A stretch of 64,000 nt of DNA from Ruminococcus bromii (GTDB lineage: Bacteria > Bacillota > Clostridia > Oscillospirales > Acutalibacteraceae). The stretch lies in the NCBI RefSeq assembly GCF_002834225.1, contig NZ_NNSR01000074.1, positions 1 to 64,000 on the forward strand. The letters are read 5' to 3'. Under the pieces are notes generated by a model. It saw only the letters and a list, made by a program, of their open reading frames with translations, made no database searches and was not told the DNA's origin. Each line of letters opens with the position of its first letter. Position 1 is the stretch's first letter. Made by a program: the position numbers and the translations under genes. This document shows, in pieces, positions 50,451 to 59,087 of the stretch.

Positions 50451-50492
50451 TTTATTATCTCCTGTTTTTGAAATTTTAATTAACCCATATTA

Positions 50493-51818
50493 TCAAATCA
50501 ATTCGCTGTCAACATATGTAAGAACTTCGTCCATCTTCTCCATTTCTTCCTTAATCTGCTCCTCCGTAATAATGAGAGGCGGATTGACGAAGAGCATATT
50601 TTCGTGTGAGTATGTCATGAACTTTTTCTTTTTGAGCATACCGACGAGAGTTCCCATAATACCCTTTTCGTCCTTGCCGTAAGGAACAAGAGGTTCCTTT
50701 GTCTTTTTATCCTTTACAAGCTCAATTGCCGAGAAAAGACCGATATATCTTACATCACCTACGCAAGGATGCTTAGCTTTCATTTCTTCAAGGATTTCGC
50801 CGAGAACCTTGCCCGACTTTGCAACATTGTCAAGAATGTGTGCCTCACCGTAGTAGTTTACACAGGCGACACCTGCCGCACAGGCAAGAGGATGACCGCT
50901 GTATGTAAGTCCGCATGAAAGAAGATGATCGTCAAAATATTCTGCAACCTTCTTTGATACTGCAACACCGCCGAGAGGAACATAGCCACAGGTAACACCC
51001 TTTGCAAATGTTACGATATCGGGAACTACATCAAAATTCTGGAATGCAAACATCTTACCTGTTCTGCACCAGCCGGCCATAACTTCATCGCAAATCATCA
51101 GAATTCCGAACTCATCACAAATCTTTCTTACGCCCGGCAGATAACCCTTCGGCGGAATGATTACACCGTTTGAACCTGTGATTGTTTCCATTACGATTGC
51201 GGCTACACTGTCGGGACCTTCGTAAATAATCTGTTCACGGAGCTTTGTAAGGTAAAACTTAGTAGCTTCTTCCTCCGATTCAAAGTTGATTGCCTCACGG
51301 TAAACATAAGGATCAAAGAACTTTACAAATCCGGGAATACCCGGTTCGAGAGGATATCTTCTCGGTTCACCTGTAAGGTTGCCTGCACCGAATGATGAAC
51401 CGTGATAACTTCTGTAACGGCTGAATACTTTGTTTCTGCCTGTGAACATTCTTGCAATCTTTACTGCATTTTCGTTTGCGTCTGCACCTGCATTTGTAAA
51501 GAATACCTTTCCGAAGCTGTCGGGAAGAAGATTTATAATCATCTCTGCAAGCGTTGACTTTGCCTCTGTGGCATATGAAGGACCGACAAAACAAAACTTG
51601 TCAACCTGTTCCTTGATTGCGTCACCGATTGCTTTATTTCCGTAACCGAGATTGAGGTTTACAAGCTGTGATGACATATCTGTATATCTGTTACCGTCAA
51701 AATCGTAAAAGTAAATTCCGTCTGCCTTTGCAACGGGAATCGGATTAAGATTACCCTGCTTGCTCCATGACTGGAGAACATATTTCTTATGGTTTTCAAC
51801 AATTTTCTCAGGTGTCAT
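50493..51818 (-). CDS. Class III aminotransferase, probable beta-alanine transaminase
   Basis: 441 residues. PLP-binding pattern: FTNAGADANENAVKIAR, YRSYHGSS, LMICDEVMAGWCRTG, and the Schiff-base lysine in VTFAKGVTCGYVPLGG. Class III enzymes transfer omega-amino groups. Here beta-alanine to malonate semialdehyde fits the cluster. It is the first gene of the cluster, with its own promoter, leader hairpins and upstream palindromes. Confidence 0.87.
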   Translation of the reverse strand: MTPEKIVENHKKYVLQSWSKQGNLNPIPVAKADGIYFYDFDGNRYTDMSSQLVNLNLGYGNKAIGDAIKEQVDKFCFVGPSYATEAKSTLAEMIINLLPDSFGKVFFTNAGADANENAVKIARMFTGRNKVFSRYRSYHGSSFGAGNLTGEPRRYPLEPGIPGFVKFFDPYVYREAINFESEEEATKFYLTKLREQIIYEGPDSVAAIVMETITGSNGVIIPPKGYLPGVRKICDEFGILMICDEVMAGWCRTGKMFAFQNFDVVPDIVTFAKGVTCGYVPLGGVAVSKKVAEYFDDHLLSCGLTYSGHPLACAAGVACVNYYGEAHILDNVAKSGKVLGEILEEMKAKHPCVGDVRYIGLFSAIELVKDKKTKEPLVPYGKDEKGIMGTLVGMLKKKKFMTYSHENMLFVNPPLIITEEQIKEEMEKMDEVLTYVDSELI

Positions 51819-51858
51819 AATAATTTCCCCTTTTTAAGATACCAAAAAAGATAAACAG

Positions 51859-51888
51859 AAAAGGAGCCTCCTTTTCAGAAGCTCCTTT
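51859..51888 (-). promoter_or_regulatory. Leader with two mutually exclusive hairpins
   Basis: AAAGGAGC (51860-51867) can pair with GCTCCTTT (51881-51888), or the overlapping AAAAGGA (51859-51865) can pair with TCCTTTT (51869-51875). On the minus strand T-rich sequence follows (TTTATCTTTTTT). This looks like a terminator/antiterminator choice in the 5' leader of the catabolic operon. Confidence 0.5.
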
Positions 51889-51916
51889 GCTTTGCGTCTT
51901 TTTTGTTTATGCCATT

Positions 51917-51944
51917 ATTATATCATCAAAATACGGTTATGCAA
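51917..51944 (-). promoter_or_regulatory. Promoter of the pyrimidine-catabolism cluster
   Basis: Minus-strand TTGCAT (51944-51939) and TATAAT (51922-51917), 16-nt spacer, about 100 nt upstream of the aminotransferase gene. Confidence 0.65.
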
Positions 51945-51965
51945 TATTTTTCGGCACAATATTCT

Positions 51966-51981
51966 TTGTGCTAAAGCACAA
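51966..51981. promoter_or_regulatory. Palindrome upstream of the cluster promoter
   Basis: TTGTGCTAAAGCACAA, perfect 6-bp arms, 21 nt upstream of the -35 box. Possible regulator or CcpA-like site; unassigned. Confidence 0.45.
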
Positions 51982-52007
51982 TGTTTTCGGAGATATTTCT
52001 TGAATTT

Positions 52008-52023
52008 ATGACCTTTTCGTCAT
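52008..52023. promoter_or_regulatory. Putative PucR operator upstream of the first cluster gene
   Basis: ATGACCTTTTCGTCAT has perfect 5-bp arms and lies about 64 nt upstream of the -35 box, a position suited to an activator. The core recurs before hydA (45489-45502). Another small palindrome, ATTTCGTGAAAT, is at 52035-52046. Confidence 0.55.
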
Positions 52024-52079
52024 TTTACATACAAATTTCGTGAAATGTCCACTTCTTGTTTGTATGCTGTAATTAACAA

Positions 52080-52979
52080 TTACTCGTTTTCCTTTTTCTT
52101 TGTTGTGCCAAGGCTGAGTATAATTCCGGAAATGATAATCATTACAAAACCTGCGGCACACGGAATTACGTCACCGTAAATCATATTGAAACCGCTTTCT
52201 GTCGCAGCCTGTCCGCTGATGATTGTATATTCACCTGACGGCATACTGCTGAGTGAATATGTTGTGCCGTCGATTGTAACATTGAAATTTTCCGAACGAA
52301 TCATTTCGTCTGTAATACCTGCGCTTTTAAGACCGTTATCGCCAAGGTTCATATTTGTACTTACAACTTCGCCGTTCTTAACGATGATTGTATCACCCTT
52401 GCAGCTTTTTGCAATATCAGCACCGATAACAGCCGAATAGTCGCTTGTATTTGTATCAATAATAACGATGCCGCCCTCTGTTCTTGCAACGCAAGCCATG
52501 AGGTTATACACAGCGTCCTCGCCCTCAACGGCTGTCGGCTCTGAAATGCTCTTGACCTTCATACCCTTGAGGTTAGCCTTGAACTGCTTTGTTGTTTCGT
52601 CATCAAGGAAATTTGTGCCGACCTTTTTATCGTCTGACGATGCGATAATCTTGCCGTCAGCATCTGTCATAACAAATGAATTGATGCCGAGGTTCTTTAC
52701 AAGTGAGGCATTTGTGTCAGCCGAAGTATTTTCCGTAACAACACTCGCAATTACATTTGCCTTTTCAAAAAGTGAGTTCATAAACTCAAATTTAGTGTAG
52801 TTATAGTTATCACTGTATTCTGTAAGCTGAGCCTTTGCGTCATCAAGATATGTCTGATTTGAGCTTTCTGTTTTTGTTGAAAGCAAATTGCAAACTACCG
52901 AAACGCAAACCATAACAGCAGCAACAATAACTGCCGTTACAACTGCAACACCTTTTTTTACCGATTTAGAATTACCCAT
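52080..52979 (-). CDS. Cache-like membrane sensor without output domain
   Basis: 299 residues: a membrane helix (about 10-32), an extracytoplasmic alpha/beta region of about 220 residues with Cache-like features (SFVMTDADGKIIASSDDKKVGTN in two parts: SFVMTDADGKIIASS and DDKKVGTNF), a second helix (about 270-290) and a short KKKENE tail. Kinase, HAMP and methyl-accepting parts are all absent. It sits between the catabolic cluster and the two-component genes, transcribed like the former. A ligand-binding accessory to a kinase or transporter is possible. Confidence 0.7.
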   Translation of the reverse strand: MGNSKSVKKGVAVVTAVIVAAVMVCVSVVCNLLSTKTESSNQTYLDDAKAQLTEYSDNYNYTKFEFMNSLFEKANVIASVVTENTSADTNASLVKNLGINSFVMTDADGKIIASSDDKKVGTNFLDDETTKQFKANLKGMKVKSISEPTAVEGEDAVYNLMACVARTEGGIVIIDTNTSDYSAVIGADIAKSCKGDTIIVKNGEVVSTNMNLGDNGLKSAGITDEMIRSENFNVTIDGTTYSLSSMPSGEYTIISGQAATESGFNMIYGDVIPCAAGFVMIIISGIILSLGTTKKKENE

Positions 52980-53210
52980 TGTAATCTTCCTTTCAAAATG
53001 TTTTGCTTGAATAACTTGAATAAAATAATACCATTATTCGACCTTGTTTTCAAGTACGGTTCGTGAAATAATTAACAACTACACATAATTTGACAATATT
53101 CTGCATTAACCGATTTTTGGATACAGCTATGCAAAAAAAAGAATAATTTGAAAAAAATGATACATCTATGATACAATGGCAATATAAACTGTGTCTTGGA
53201 GGTGGGGTTG

Positions 53211-53864
53211 TTGGCTGACATATTGATTGTTGAGGACGAAAAGAATATTTCAAATCTTATTGAAATGGCTCTTTCTCGGCACGGGCACAAAACCGATTGT
53301 GTGTTTGACGGCGAAAGCTGTGCCGATGTTCTGGAGAAAAAGCACTTTGACCTTATTCTGCTTGATGTTATGTTGCCGAAAATCAGCGGTTTTGAGCTTA
53401 TGGACTACATCAAAGGCTTTGACACACCCGTAATTTTCATTACTGCAAAATCAGATATATCGGACAGGGTTTACGGGCTTAACCTGGGGGCTGACGATTA
53501 CATAACAAAACCGTTTAACATTTCGGAACTTCAGGCAAGAGTCGATGCGGTACTGCGAAGATACAACAAGGCAAAAACAAAACTCAGCTTTAAAGACATA
53601 GTAATTGACACAAATTCAAGAATAGTCACCAAAAACGGAGTACAAATTGACCTTACATTAAAGGAATACGAAATACTTCTGCTTTTTGTACGCAACAAAA
53701 ACATTGCCCTTTACCGTGAAATGATTTACGAAAGGGTATGGAATGAACCGTATATGGGTGATACAAGAACCGTGGATCTGCATATTCAGCGGTTAAGAAA
53801 AAAGCTTGATTTAAAAGACAACATTCAATCTGTGTATAAAGTCGGTTACCGTCTTGTTGAATAA
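53211..53864 (+). CDS. OmpR-family response regulator
   Basis: 217 residues. Receiver domain with acidic pocket VEDE, phospho-acceptor Asp in LILLDVMLP and conserved Lys in YITKPF, followed by a winged-helix DNA-binding domain (LTLKEYEILLLFVRN...VDLHIQRLRKKL). I take the TTG at 53211 as start (GGAGG 8 nt upstream; no ATG fits the domain). The kinase gene follows 17 nt later. Confidence 0.92.
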   Translation: MADILIVEDEKNISNLIEMALSRHGHKTDCVFDGESCADVLEKKHFDLILLDVMLPKISGFELMDYIKGFDTPVIFITAKSDISDRVYGLNLGADDYITKPFNISELQARVDAVLRRYNKAKTKLSFKDIVIDTNSRIVTKNGVQIDLTLKEYEILLLFVRNKNIALYREMIYERVWNEPYMGDTRTVDLHIQRLRKKLDLKDNIQSVYKVGYRLVE

Positions 53865-53881
53865 GCGGAGGGAAAGCCTTA

Positions 53882-55318
53882 ATGAAATTTTCGTGGAAAA
53901 TATTTTTTATTACCTTTCTTATTATAATTACTTCCTTCGGTGTGGGAGGTTTTCTCCTCATCAACACCGTTTTTACAAACACGCTGAACAACCGCATTGA
54001 CTCAGCCAAAAAGAACAACAATTACATCACAACAGCACTTTCGGTATATGCAGATAACAACAAACCCACCTACGGAAACTGGGAATATCTTCGTACTTCG
54101 GCAATAGGATTTGCAAAACAGATTGCCGGCAATTCGGATTCCAAAAGCAAAATCGGTTCAATAAACGAGCTAAGCTTTTCGGCAGAGGATGAATTTGCTC
54201 ACGGTATGTCGGTAAACTCCAGAAAAAGCAGAATTGTTACGGAAAACAAAAAATACTATATTCAGACAATAAGCAAAATTCAGCTTGTAACCGCAAGCTG
54301 TTATATTGAAACGGTTGACGATATAACAAGCGTGTACAGCGACCGTGATATGTACTGCACAATTTATCAGTTCATTCTCATAGGGGTCGCACTGTTTGCG
54401 TCAATTTTGCTCGTAATCTTCTCAAAACTTTTGACAAGACCGCTTGTTAAGTTAAAGGATGCGTCAAAAGAAATTGCCAAAGGCAACTTTAATATGAGAG
54501 TAAAGGAAAGCCGCGGCATTACATCTTCAACCGAAATAACCGAGCTTTCACAGAGCTTTAACACCATGGCAGATTATGTTGAAGACTACATTGAACAGCT
54601 CAAACTTGCCGCACAAAATCGTGACAACTTTATTGCGGATTTTACCCATGAGTTAAAAACTCCGCTGACCTCTGTTATCGGCTATGCGGATATGCTCCGT
54701 TCCTACGAAATGGAGCCTGAACAACGCAGAGAATGTGCCGACCTTATCTACAAAGAGGGCAGTCGGCTTGAGGCGCTTTCGCTCAATCTGCTAAACCTTA
54801 TAGTTTTGAAAAATGATGAAATCAAAACCGTAGACATAAGAACGGACATAATTGCCGATGACACAAAAAAGTCTGTTCTCTTTATTTTGAAAAAATACGG
54901 CGTAAAGCTCAAATTAAATGTTGAAAAAGCAACTGTCAAAGCTGAGCCGTCACTCTTGAAAACGCTTTTGTACAATCTGATAGACAATGCCTGCAAAGCG
55001 AGTGAGAGCGGAAAGCCTGTTACACTAACGGGATATGTTGACAGCGACAGATACCGTTTTTGCGTTACCGACAGCGGTTGCGGAATTGCGGAAGATGACC
55101 TTGCCAAAATCACCGAACCGTTTTATATGGTTGACAAATCCCGTTCAAGAAGTATGGGCGGAGCCGGACTCGGACTTTCAATCTGCAATGAAATTGCAAA
55201 GCTTCACGGCTCAACTCTTGAAATTGTCAGTGAAGTCGGCAAGGGTACGGACATCAGCTTTACGGTAAGCCTTGCCGATAATTCTGAGGAAAGTGAGGAT
55301 TTTGAAGATGAAATTTAA
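53882..55318 (+). CDS. Membrane sensor histidine kinase
   Basis: 478 residues: helix 1 (about 5-28), an extracytoplasmic sensor of about 130 residues, helix 2 (about 160-182), HAMP, HisKA with the phospho-His in DFTHELKTPLTSV (about residue 257), then HATPase with NLIDNACKAS, DSGCGIA and GGAGLGLSI boxes. It phosphorylates the regulator encoded just upstream. The stimulus is unknown; the C-terminus is acidic (EESEDFEDEI). Confidence 0.93.
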   Translation: MKFSWKIFFITFLIIITSFGVGGFLLINTVFTNTLNNRIDSAKKNNNYITTALSVYADNNKPTYGNWEYLRTSAIGFAKQIAGNSDSKSKIGSINELSFSAEDEFAHGMSVNSRKSRIVTENKKYYIQTISKIQLVTASCYIETVDDITSVYSDRDMYCTIYQFILIGVALFASILLVIFSKLLTRPLVKLKDASKEIAKGNFNMRVKESRGITSSTEITELSQSFNTMADYVEDYIEQLKLAAQNRDNFIADFTHELKTPLTSVIGYADMLRSYEMEPEQRRECADLIYKEGSRLEALSLNLLNLIVLKNDEIKTVDIRTDIIADDTKKSVLFILKKYGVKLKLNVEKATVKAEPSLLKTLLYNLIDNACKASESGKPVTLTGYVDSDRYRFCVTDSGCGIAEDDLAKITEPFYMVDKSRSRSMGGAGLGLSICNEIAKLHGSTLEIVSEVGKGTDISFTVSLADNSEESEDFEDEI

Positions 55319-56081
55319 CCTTAAAAAATCCGCAAAATATATCATCTGCACTCTGCTCACCTTGACCGTAGTCGCAACCGTTGTGTTTCTCCCCCGCTTT
55401 TATTATTCGGTAACGGACAATCGGGATTCGGTTGGAAACACGGCGGAAACATTTAAACTTACCGCCGATATAACTACTTTGAGCGGCGGAGAATTTTTGA
55501 AACTCGTTTCAAGCGAAGATACCGTTTGGGTTCTTCAAAACAATGCTCCGAAAGCAGAAACTGTAATCAGCTATGCCAAAAAAGCGATAAGCAATCTTGC
55601 AAATTCGCTTAAAGACACAAATTTATTTTCCAATATTGCAGGCTACATTCCGCAGTTTTTTACATTTGACAGCTGCAGCGGTTACAAACTTACAATGCGC
55701 GGAACACTTGACGGCAATGTAATCGTTTCGTCCGATTTTATGTTTGTCGCATGCAACTATGCCAAAGAGGGCGCACGATACGGACTAAACATAACAATGC
55801 TGTTTGACACGGAAACCTTTACAATTTATGAGCTTAACATTGATACAACCTACCTGTCGGACAGCGGTACCGAGAGTGAAAATCCGCTGTATTCGGTTAT
55901 TCCGTACAGCGACAGTTATGAACAGGAGTTGTCCGATGCACTCATAAAATACTGGGGTGTCAGTTCCGATTCAATAACGGTTAATGTAAGTCCCGAATCT
56001 TTCAGCATCAACATCTGCCCGCAGCCATTTTTGGAATACAGCAAAATAAACAACGAACAATTTGATTATTATGTGTTATGA
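55308..56081 (+). CDS. Membrane-anchored protein of unknown function in the two-component operon
   Basis: 257 residues from the ATG at 55308, overlapping the kinase end by 11 nt. One N-terminal helix (about 11-32) directs the rest outside. There is no recognisable domain, and the C-terminus ends abruptly after QFDYYVL. Translational coupling to the kinase suggests it tunes signalling, as small accessory proteins of two-component systems do. Confidence 0.7.
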   Translation: MKFNLKKSAKYIICTLLTLTVVATVVFLPRFYYSVTDNRDSVGNTAETFKLTADITTLSGGEFLKLVSSEDTVWVLQNNAPKAETVISYAKKAISNLANSLKDTNLFSNIAGYIPQFFTFDSCSGYKLTMRGTLDGNVIVSSDFMFVACNYAKEGARYGLNITMLFDTETFTIYELNIDTTYLSDSGTESENPLYSVIPYSDSYEQELSDALIKYWGVSSDSITVNVSPESFSINICPQPFLEYSKINNEQFDYYVL

Positions 56082-56113
56082 AACAACTATGATACATTTT
56101 TGAACAAATTCAG

Positions 56114-56164
56114 AAACAAGCCTTTTGTATAGTATAGATACACTTACGAAAGGCTTGTTTTTTT
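56114..56164 (+). terminator. Terminator ending at the next start codon
   Basis: AAACAAGCCTTT (56114-56125) pairs with AAAGGCTTGTTT (56149-56160), then T7, and the next base begins the Fem-type ligase ATG (56165). The right arm also carries the only ribosome-site-like AAAGG. Confidence 0.85.
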
Positions 56165-57169
56165 ATGGATATTAAAGAGTATGAGGAATTTTGTAAAAAC
56201 AGTAAATACGGAAACTTTATGCAGTCGGCAGACTGGGCAAAGGTTAAAAAGGGTTGGATTCCCGAGTATGTTGCAGTTCGTGACGAAAACGGGAAAATCA
56301 ACGGCTGTACACTTGTGCTTGTAAAGAAAATACCGATTCTCAACACGGCAATGCTTTATGCACCGAGGGGCTTTGTATGCGACACTCACGACAGTAAAAC
56401 CGTCAGAAAAATATTTGAGCAGATAAAGCTGATTGCAGAAAAATATCACGCATACACACTCAAAACCGATCCGCTGATTGACGAAACCGACTTTATCTCG
56501 ATTAAAAATCTTATTGACCTCGGCTTTGTTTATCACGGTGAAAAGCAAGGATATGACAACACCCAATGCAGAGAAAATTATGTGCTTGACATAAAAGATA
56601 AATCGTGTGATGAAGTTTTTGCAAATTTTAAATCAAAATGGCGGTACAACATCCGCCTTGCAATGAGGAAAGGTGTTGAGTGTAAATTCTGCGGTGAAGA
56701 TGAGCTTGACGATTTTATGGAGCTTATGAAAGAAACAGGCAGGCGTGACGGCTTTGAAATTCGTTCGGAAGAATATTTCAGAAATTTTTTACAGGCATTT
56801 CACGGCAACGCAAAGCTATGTATCGCAAAACTTGACGAAAAAGTTTTGTCGGGTGCATTGCTTGTAAATTATGCAAATGTTGCAAGCTATGTTTACGGCT
56901 GTTCATCAAACGAATACAGAAAATATATGCCGAATTATCTTATGCAATGGACGATGATTAAGTACGCAATTGAGAGCGGCTGCCGTACATACGATTTTTG
57001 CGGTATTCCCTATTGGTATGACGAAACGCATAAAAACTACGGTGTCTACCGCTTTAAACAGGGATTTAACGGCAAAGTCAAAACCTATGCCGGCGAGTTT
57101 GACTATGTTTTCAGAAACGGAGTAAATCACATTGCCGACCTTGCACTGAAACTGAAAAAGCTTGTGTGA
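56165..57169 (+). CDS. FemX/MurM-type peptidoglycan bridge aminoacyltransferase
   Basis: 334 residues, tandem GNAT-like FemAB fold: NFMQSADWAKVKKGW at the N-terminus, then FKSKWRYNIRLAMRKGVE and LMQWTMIKYAIESGCRTYDFCGIP, typical of lipid II:glycine/alanine transferases. It adds amino acids from aminoacyl-tRNA to the lipid II stem peptide. The start codon directly follows a terminator T run, with AAAGG about 11 nt upstream. Confidence 0.85.
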   Translation: MDIKEYEEFCKNSKYGNFMQSADWAKVKKGWIPEYVAVRDENGKINGCTLVLVKKIPILNTAMLYAPRGFVCDTHDSKTVRKIFEQIKLIAEKYHAYTLKTDPLIDETDFISIKNLIDLGFVYHGEKQGYDNTQCRENYVLDIKDKSCDEVFANFKSKWRYNIRLAMRKGVECKFCGEDELDDFMELMKETGRRDGFEIRSEEYFRNFLQAFHGNAKLCIAKLDEKVLSGALLVNYANVASYVYGCSSNEYRKYMPNYLMQWTMIKYAIESGCRTYDFCGIPYWYDETHKNYGVYRFKQGFNGKVKTYAGEFDYVFRNGVNHIADLALKLKKLV

Positions 57170-57183
57170 AATATCCATCTGCG

Positions 57184-57212
57184 TTGAATTTGCAAACCGT
57201 ATATGCTAAAAT
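57184..57212 (+). promoter_or_regulatory. Promoter of the PHP gene
   Basis: TTGAAT (57184-57189) and TAAAAT (57207-57212), 17-nt spacer. The -10 overlaps the left arm of the hairpin at 57208. Confidence 0.5.
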
Positions 57213-57242
57213 GGAGTGGGTAAAATTATCCCACTCCATTTT
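57208..57242 (+). terminator. Terminator of the Fem-type ligase gene
   Basis: Perfect 13-bp arms (57208-57220 and 57230-57242) with a 9-nt loop. The final T residues come from the arm itself. Confidence 0.75.
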
Positions 57243-57258
57243 GTATCGGAGGAATTTT

Positions 57259-58110
57259 ATGTTCTGCGATTTGCATACACATTCAACATTTTCTGACGGC
57301 ACATTTTCACCTACGGAAATCGTTTTAAAAGCCAAAGAAATCGGGCTTGACGCTGTTGCACTCTGCGACCACAACACGGTCGCCGGACTTGACGAATTTG
57401 TTTCGGCAGGTAAAAAGTACGGCGTAACCACCGTTGCGGGGATTGAATTTTCAACCGAATACAATTCAAAACAGCTGCACATTGTCGGTCTGTTTATCAA
57501 GAAAGAAAACTATTCCGACATAACCGAAATTATGGCTGAGTCGCAAAAATTAAAGGAGGAAAGCAACAAACTGCTCGTTAAAAATCTTGCGAAAGACGGC
57601 TATATTCTCGACTATGACGAAATCAAAAACAGCACGGTTGACGGCTTTGTAAACCGTGCAAACATCGCCGCCGCTCTTATGCAAAAGGGCTATGTTTCTT
57701 CTGTCAAAGAGGCATTTCAAACCTTGCTTATGTCGAAGTTCGGCTACTATGTTCCGCCGAAAAGACCGTCATCTCTGTATATAATTGAAAAGCTGAAAAG
57801 TTTTGGTTCAATATCCGTTCTTGCACATCCGTTTCTCAATATGAACGAAGATGAGTTGAGAGAATTTCTGCCAAAAGCAAAGGCTTGCGGTCTTAACGCA
57901 ACGGAGGCGTACTATTCGCTTTTTGACAATGCCGAAACAGAGCTTGCCGAGAAAATCTGTGAGGAATACGGTCTTTTGAAAAGCGGCGGAAGTGACTTTC
58001 ACGGAGCAACAAAACCCGATATTTCGCTTGGAGTCGGGAAAGGAAATCTTGCGATACCGACAGAAATATACAAAAATCTTGCTAATTGTTATCACAACTT
58101 CCGATTATAA
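57259..58110 (+). CDS. PHP-domain phosphoesterase
   Basis: 283 residues from the ATG at 57259 (GGAGG upstream). Metal-binding motifs HTHSTFSDG, CDHN, GIEFS, AHPF and a C-terminal GSDFHG place it in the PHP family close to TrpH/YciV, 3',5'-nucleoside bisphosphate phosphatases and 5'-3' RNA exonucleases. A small cytosolic enzyme, probably acting on pAp or RNA ends. Confidence 0.88.
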   Translation: MFCDLHTHSTFSDGTFSPTEIVLKAKEIGLDAVALCDHNTVAGLDEFVSAGKKYGVTTVAGIEFSTEYNSKQLHIVGLFIKKENYSDITEIMAESQKLKEESNKLLVKNLAKDGYILDYDEIKNSTVDGFVNRANIAAALMQKGYVSSVKEAFQTLLMSKFGYYVPPKRPSSLYIIEKLKSFGSISVLAHPFLNMNEDELREFLPKAKACGLNATEAYYSLFDNAETELAEKICEEYGLLKSGGSDFHGATKPDISLGVGKGNLAIPTEIYKNLANCYHNFRL

Positions 58111-58181
58111 AATCATCGTCATTATGCAATGCTCCCTGCATTTTACAAGCACAACAATTTAATTTCGACTCAAACAACACA

Positions 58182-58217
58182 AAACAGCGATGAAGAATAA
58201 TCACCGCTGTTTTTTTG
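58182..58217 (+). terminator. Terminator of the PHP gene
   Basis: AAACAGCG (58182-58189) pairs with CGCTGTTT (58205-58212), followed by T residues. Confidence 0.85.
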
Positions 58218-58247
58218 GTTTTGGATTTAAATTTTTTCAATTCAGGC

Positions 58248-59087
58248 TTATTTAATTTTAAGTGAAATATCAAAAGCCTTAACCGAATGAGTGAGCGCAC
58301 CCATTGAAATGATATCAACACCTGTTTCGGCAATTTCACGAAGAGTTTCGTCCGTGATGCCGCCGCTTGCCTCAAGAAGTGCCTTGCCTGCCGTGATGTC
58401 AACAGCCTGTTTCATAAGCTCGGGACTCATATTGTCGAGCATAATAACATCAACGCCTGCCTCAAGAGCCTGATTGAGTTCGTCAAGGTTTCTTACTTCA
58501 AGCTCAACCTTGGTCATATGACCGAGTTTTGATTTAAGCTTTGAAACAGCGTTGGCAATTCCGCCGCCTGCGTCAACGTGGTTATCCTTGAGCATTGCGG
58601 CATCTGAAAGATTGTAGCGGTGATTTCTTCCGCCTCCGACCGTAACGGCATACTTCTGGAGCGGACGCATACCCGGGAGTGTCTTTCTTGTGTCGGCAAT
58701 AGAAGCCTTTGTACCGCTGACAATTTCAACAGCCTTGTTTGTTGCGGTTGCAATGCCGCTCATATGCTGAATAAGGTTGAGAGCCGTTCTCTCGCCCTTT
58801 AAAATTGTTCTTGTCTTACCGTGAATTTCAGCGATAATTTCGCCCTTTACAAGCTTGTCGCCGTCATGCTTATAAACCTTTGCCTCAAAACCGTTTGGCT
58901 GAAGAATTTCAAACACACGGAGCGCAACCTCGATACCGCAAAGAACACCTGAACTTTTTGCAAGAAAAATTGCCGTGTTTTCCTGATTTTCGTCAATAAG
59001 GTAATCGGTTGTTGTGTCAAGATAGTTGATATCCTCAAGCAATGCGGTTTTGATAAGATTGTCAACATAAATGCTGTTAAGTGTCAT
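58248..59087 (-). CDS. nadC: Nicotinate-nucleotide pyrophosphorylase (carboxylating)
   Basis: 279 residues. The quinolinate phosphoribosyltransferase pattern is clear: ALNLIQHMSGIAT, ADTRKTLPGMR and a C-terminal EASGGI. It makes nicotinate mononucleotide from quinolinate and PRPP. The start overlaps the nadB stop (ATGA-type, 3 nt). nadA, the third pathway gene, is not in the window. Confidence 0.96.
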   Translation of the reverse strand: MTLNSIYVDNLIKTALLEDINYLDTTTDYLIDENQENTAIFLAKSSGVLCGIEVALRVFEILQPNGFEAKVYKHDGDKLVKGEIIAEIHGKTRTILKGERTALNLIQHMSGIATATNKAVEIVSGTKASIADTRKTLPGMRPLQKYAVTVGGGRNHRYNLSDAAMLKDNHVDAGGGIANAVSKLKSKLGHMTKVELEVRNLDELNQALEAGVDVIMLDNMSPELMKQAVDITAGKALLEASGGITDETLREIAETGVDIISMGALTHSVKAFDISLKIK

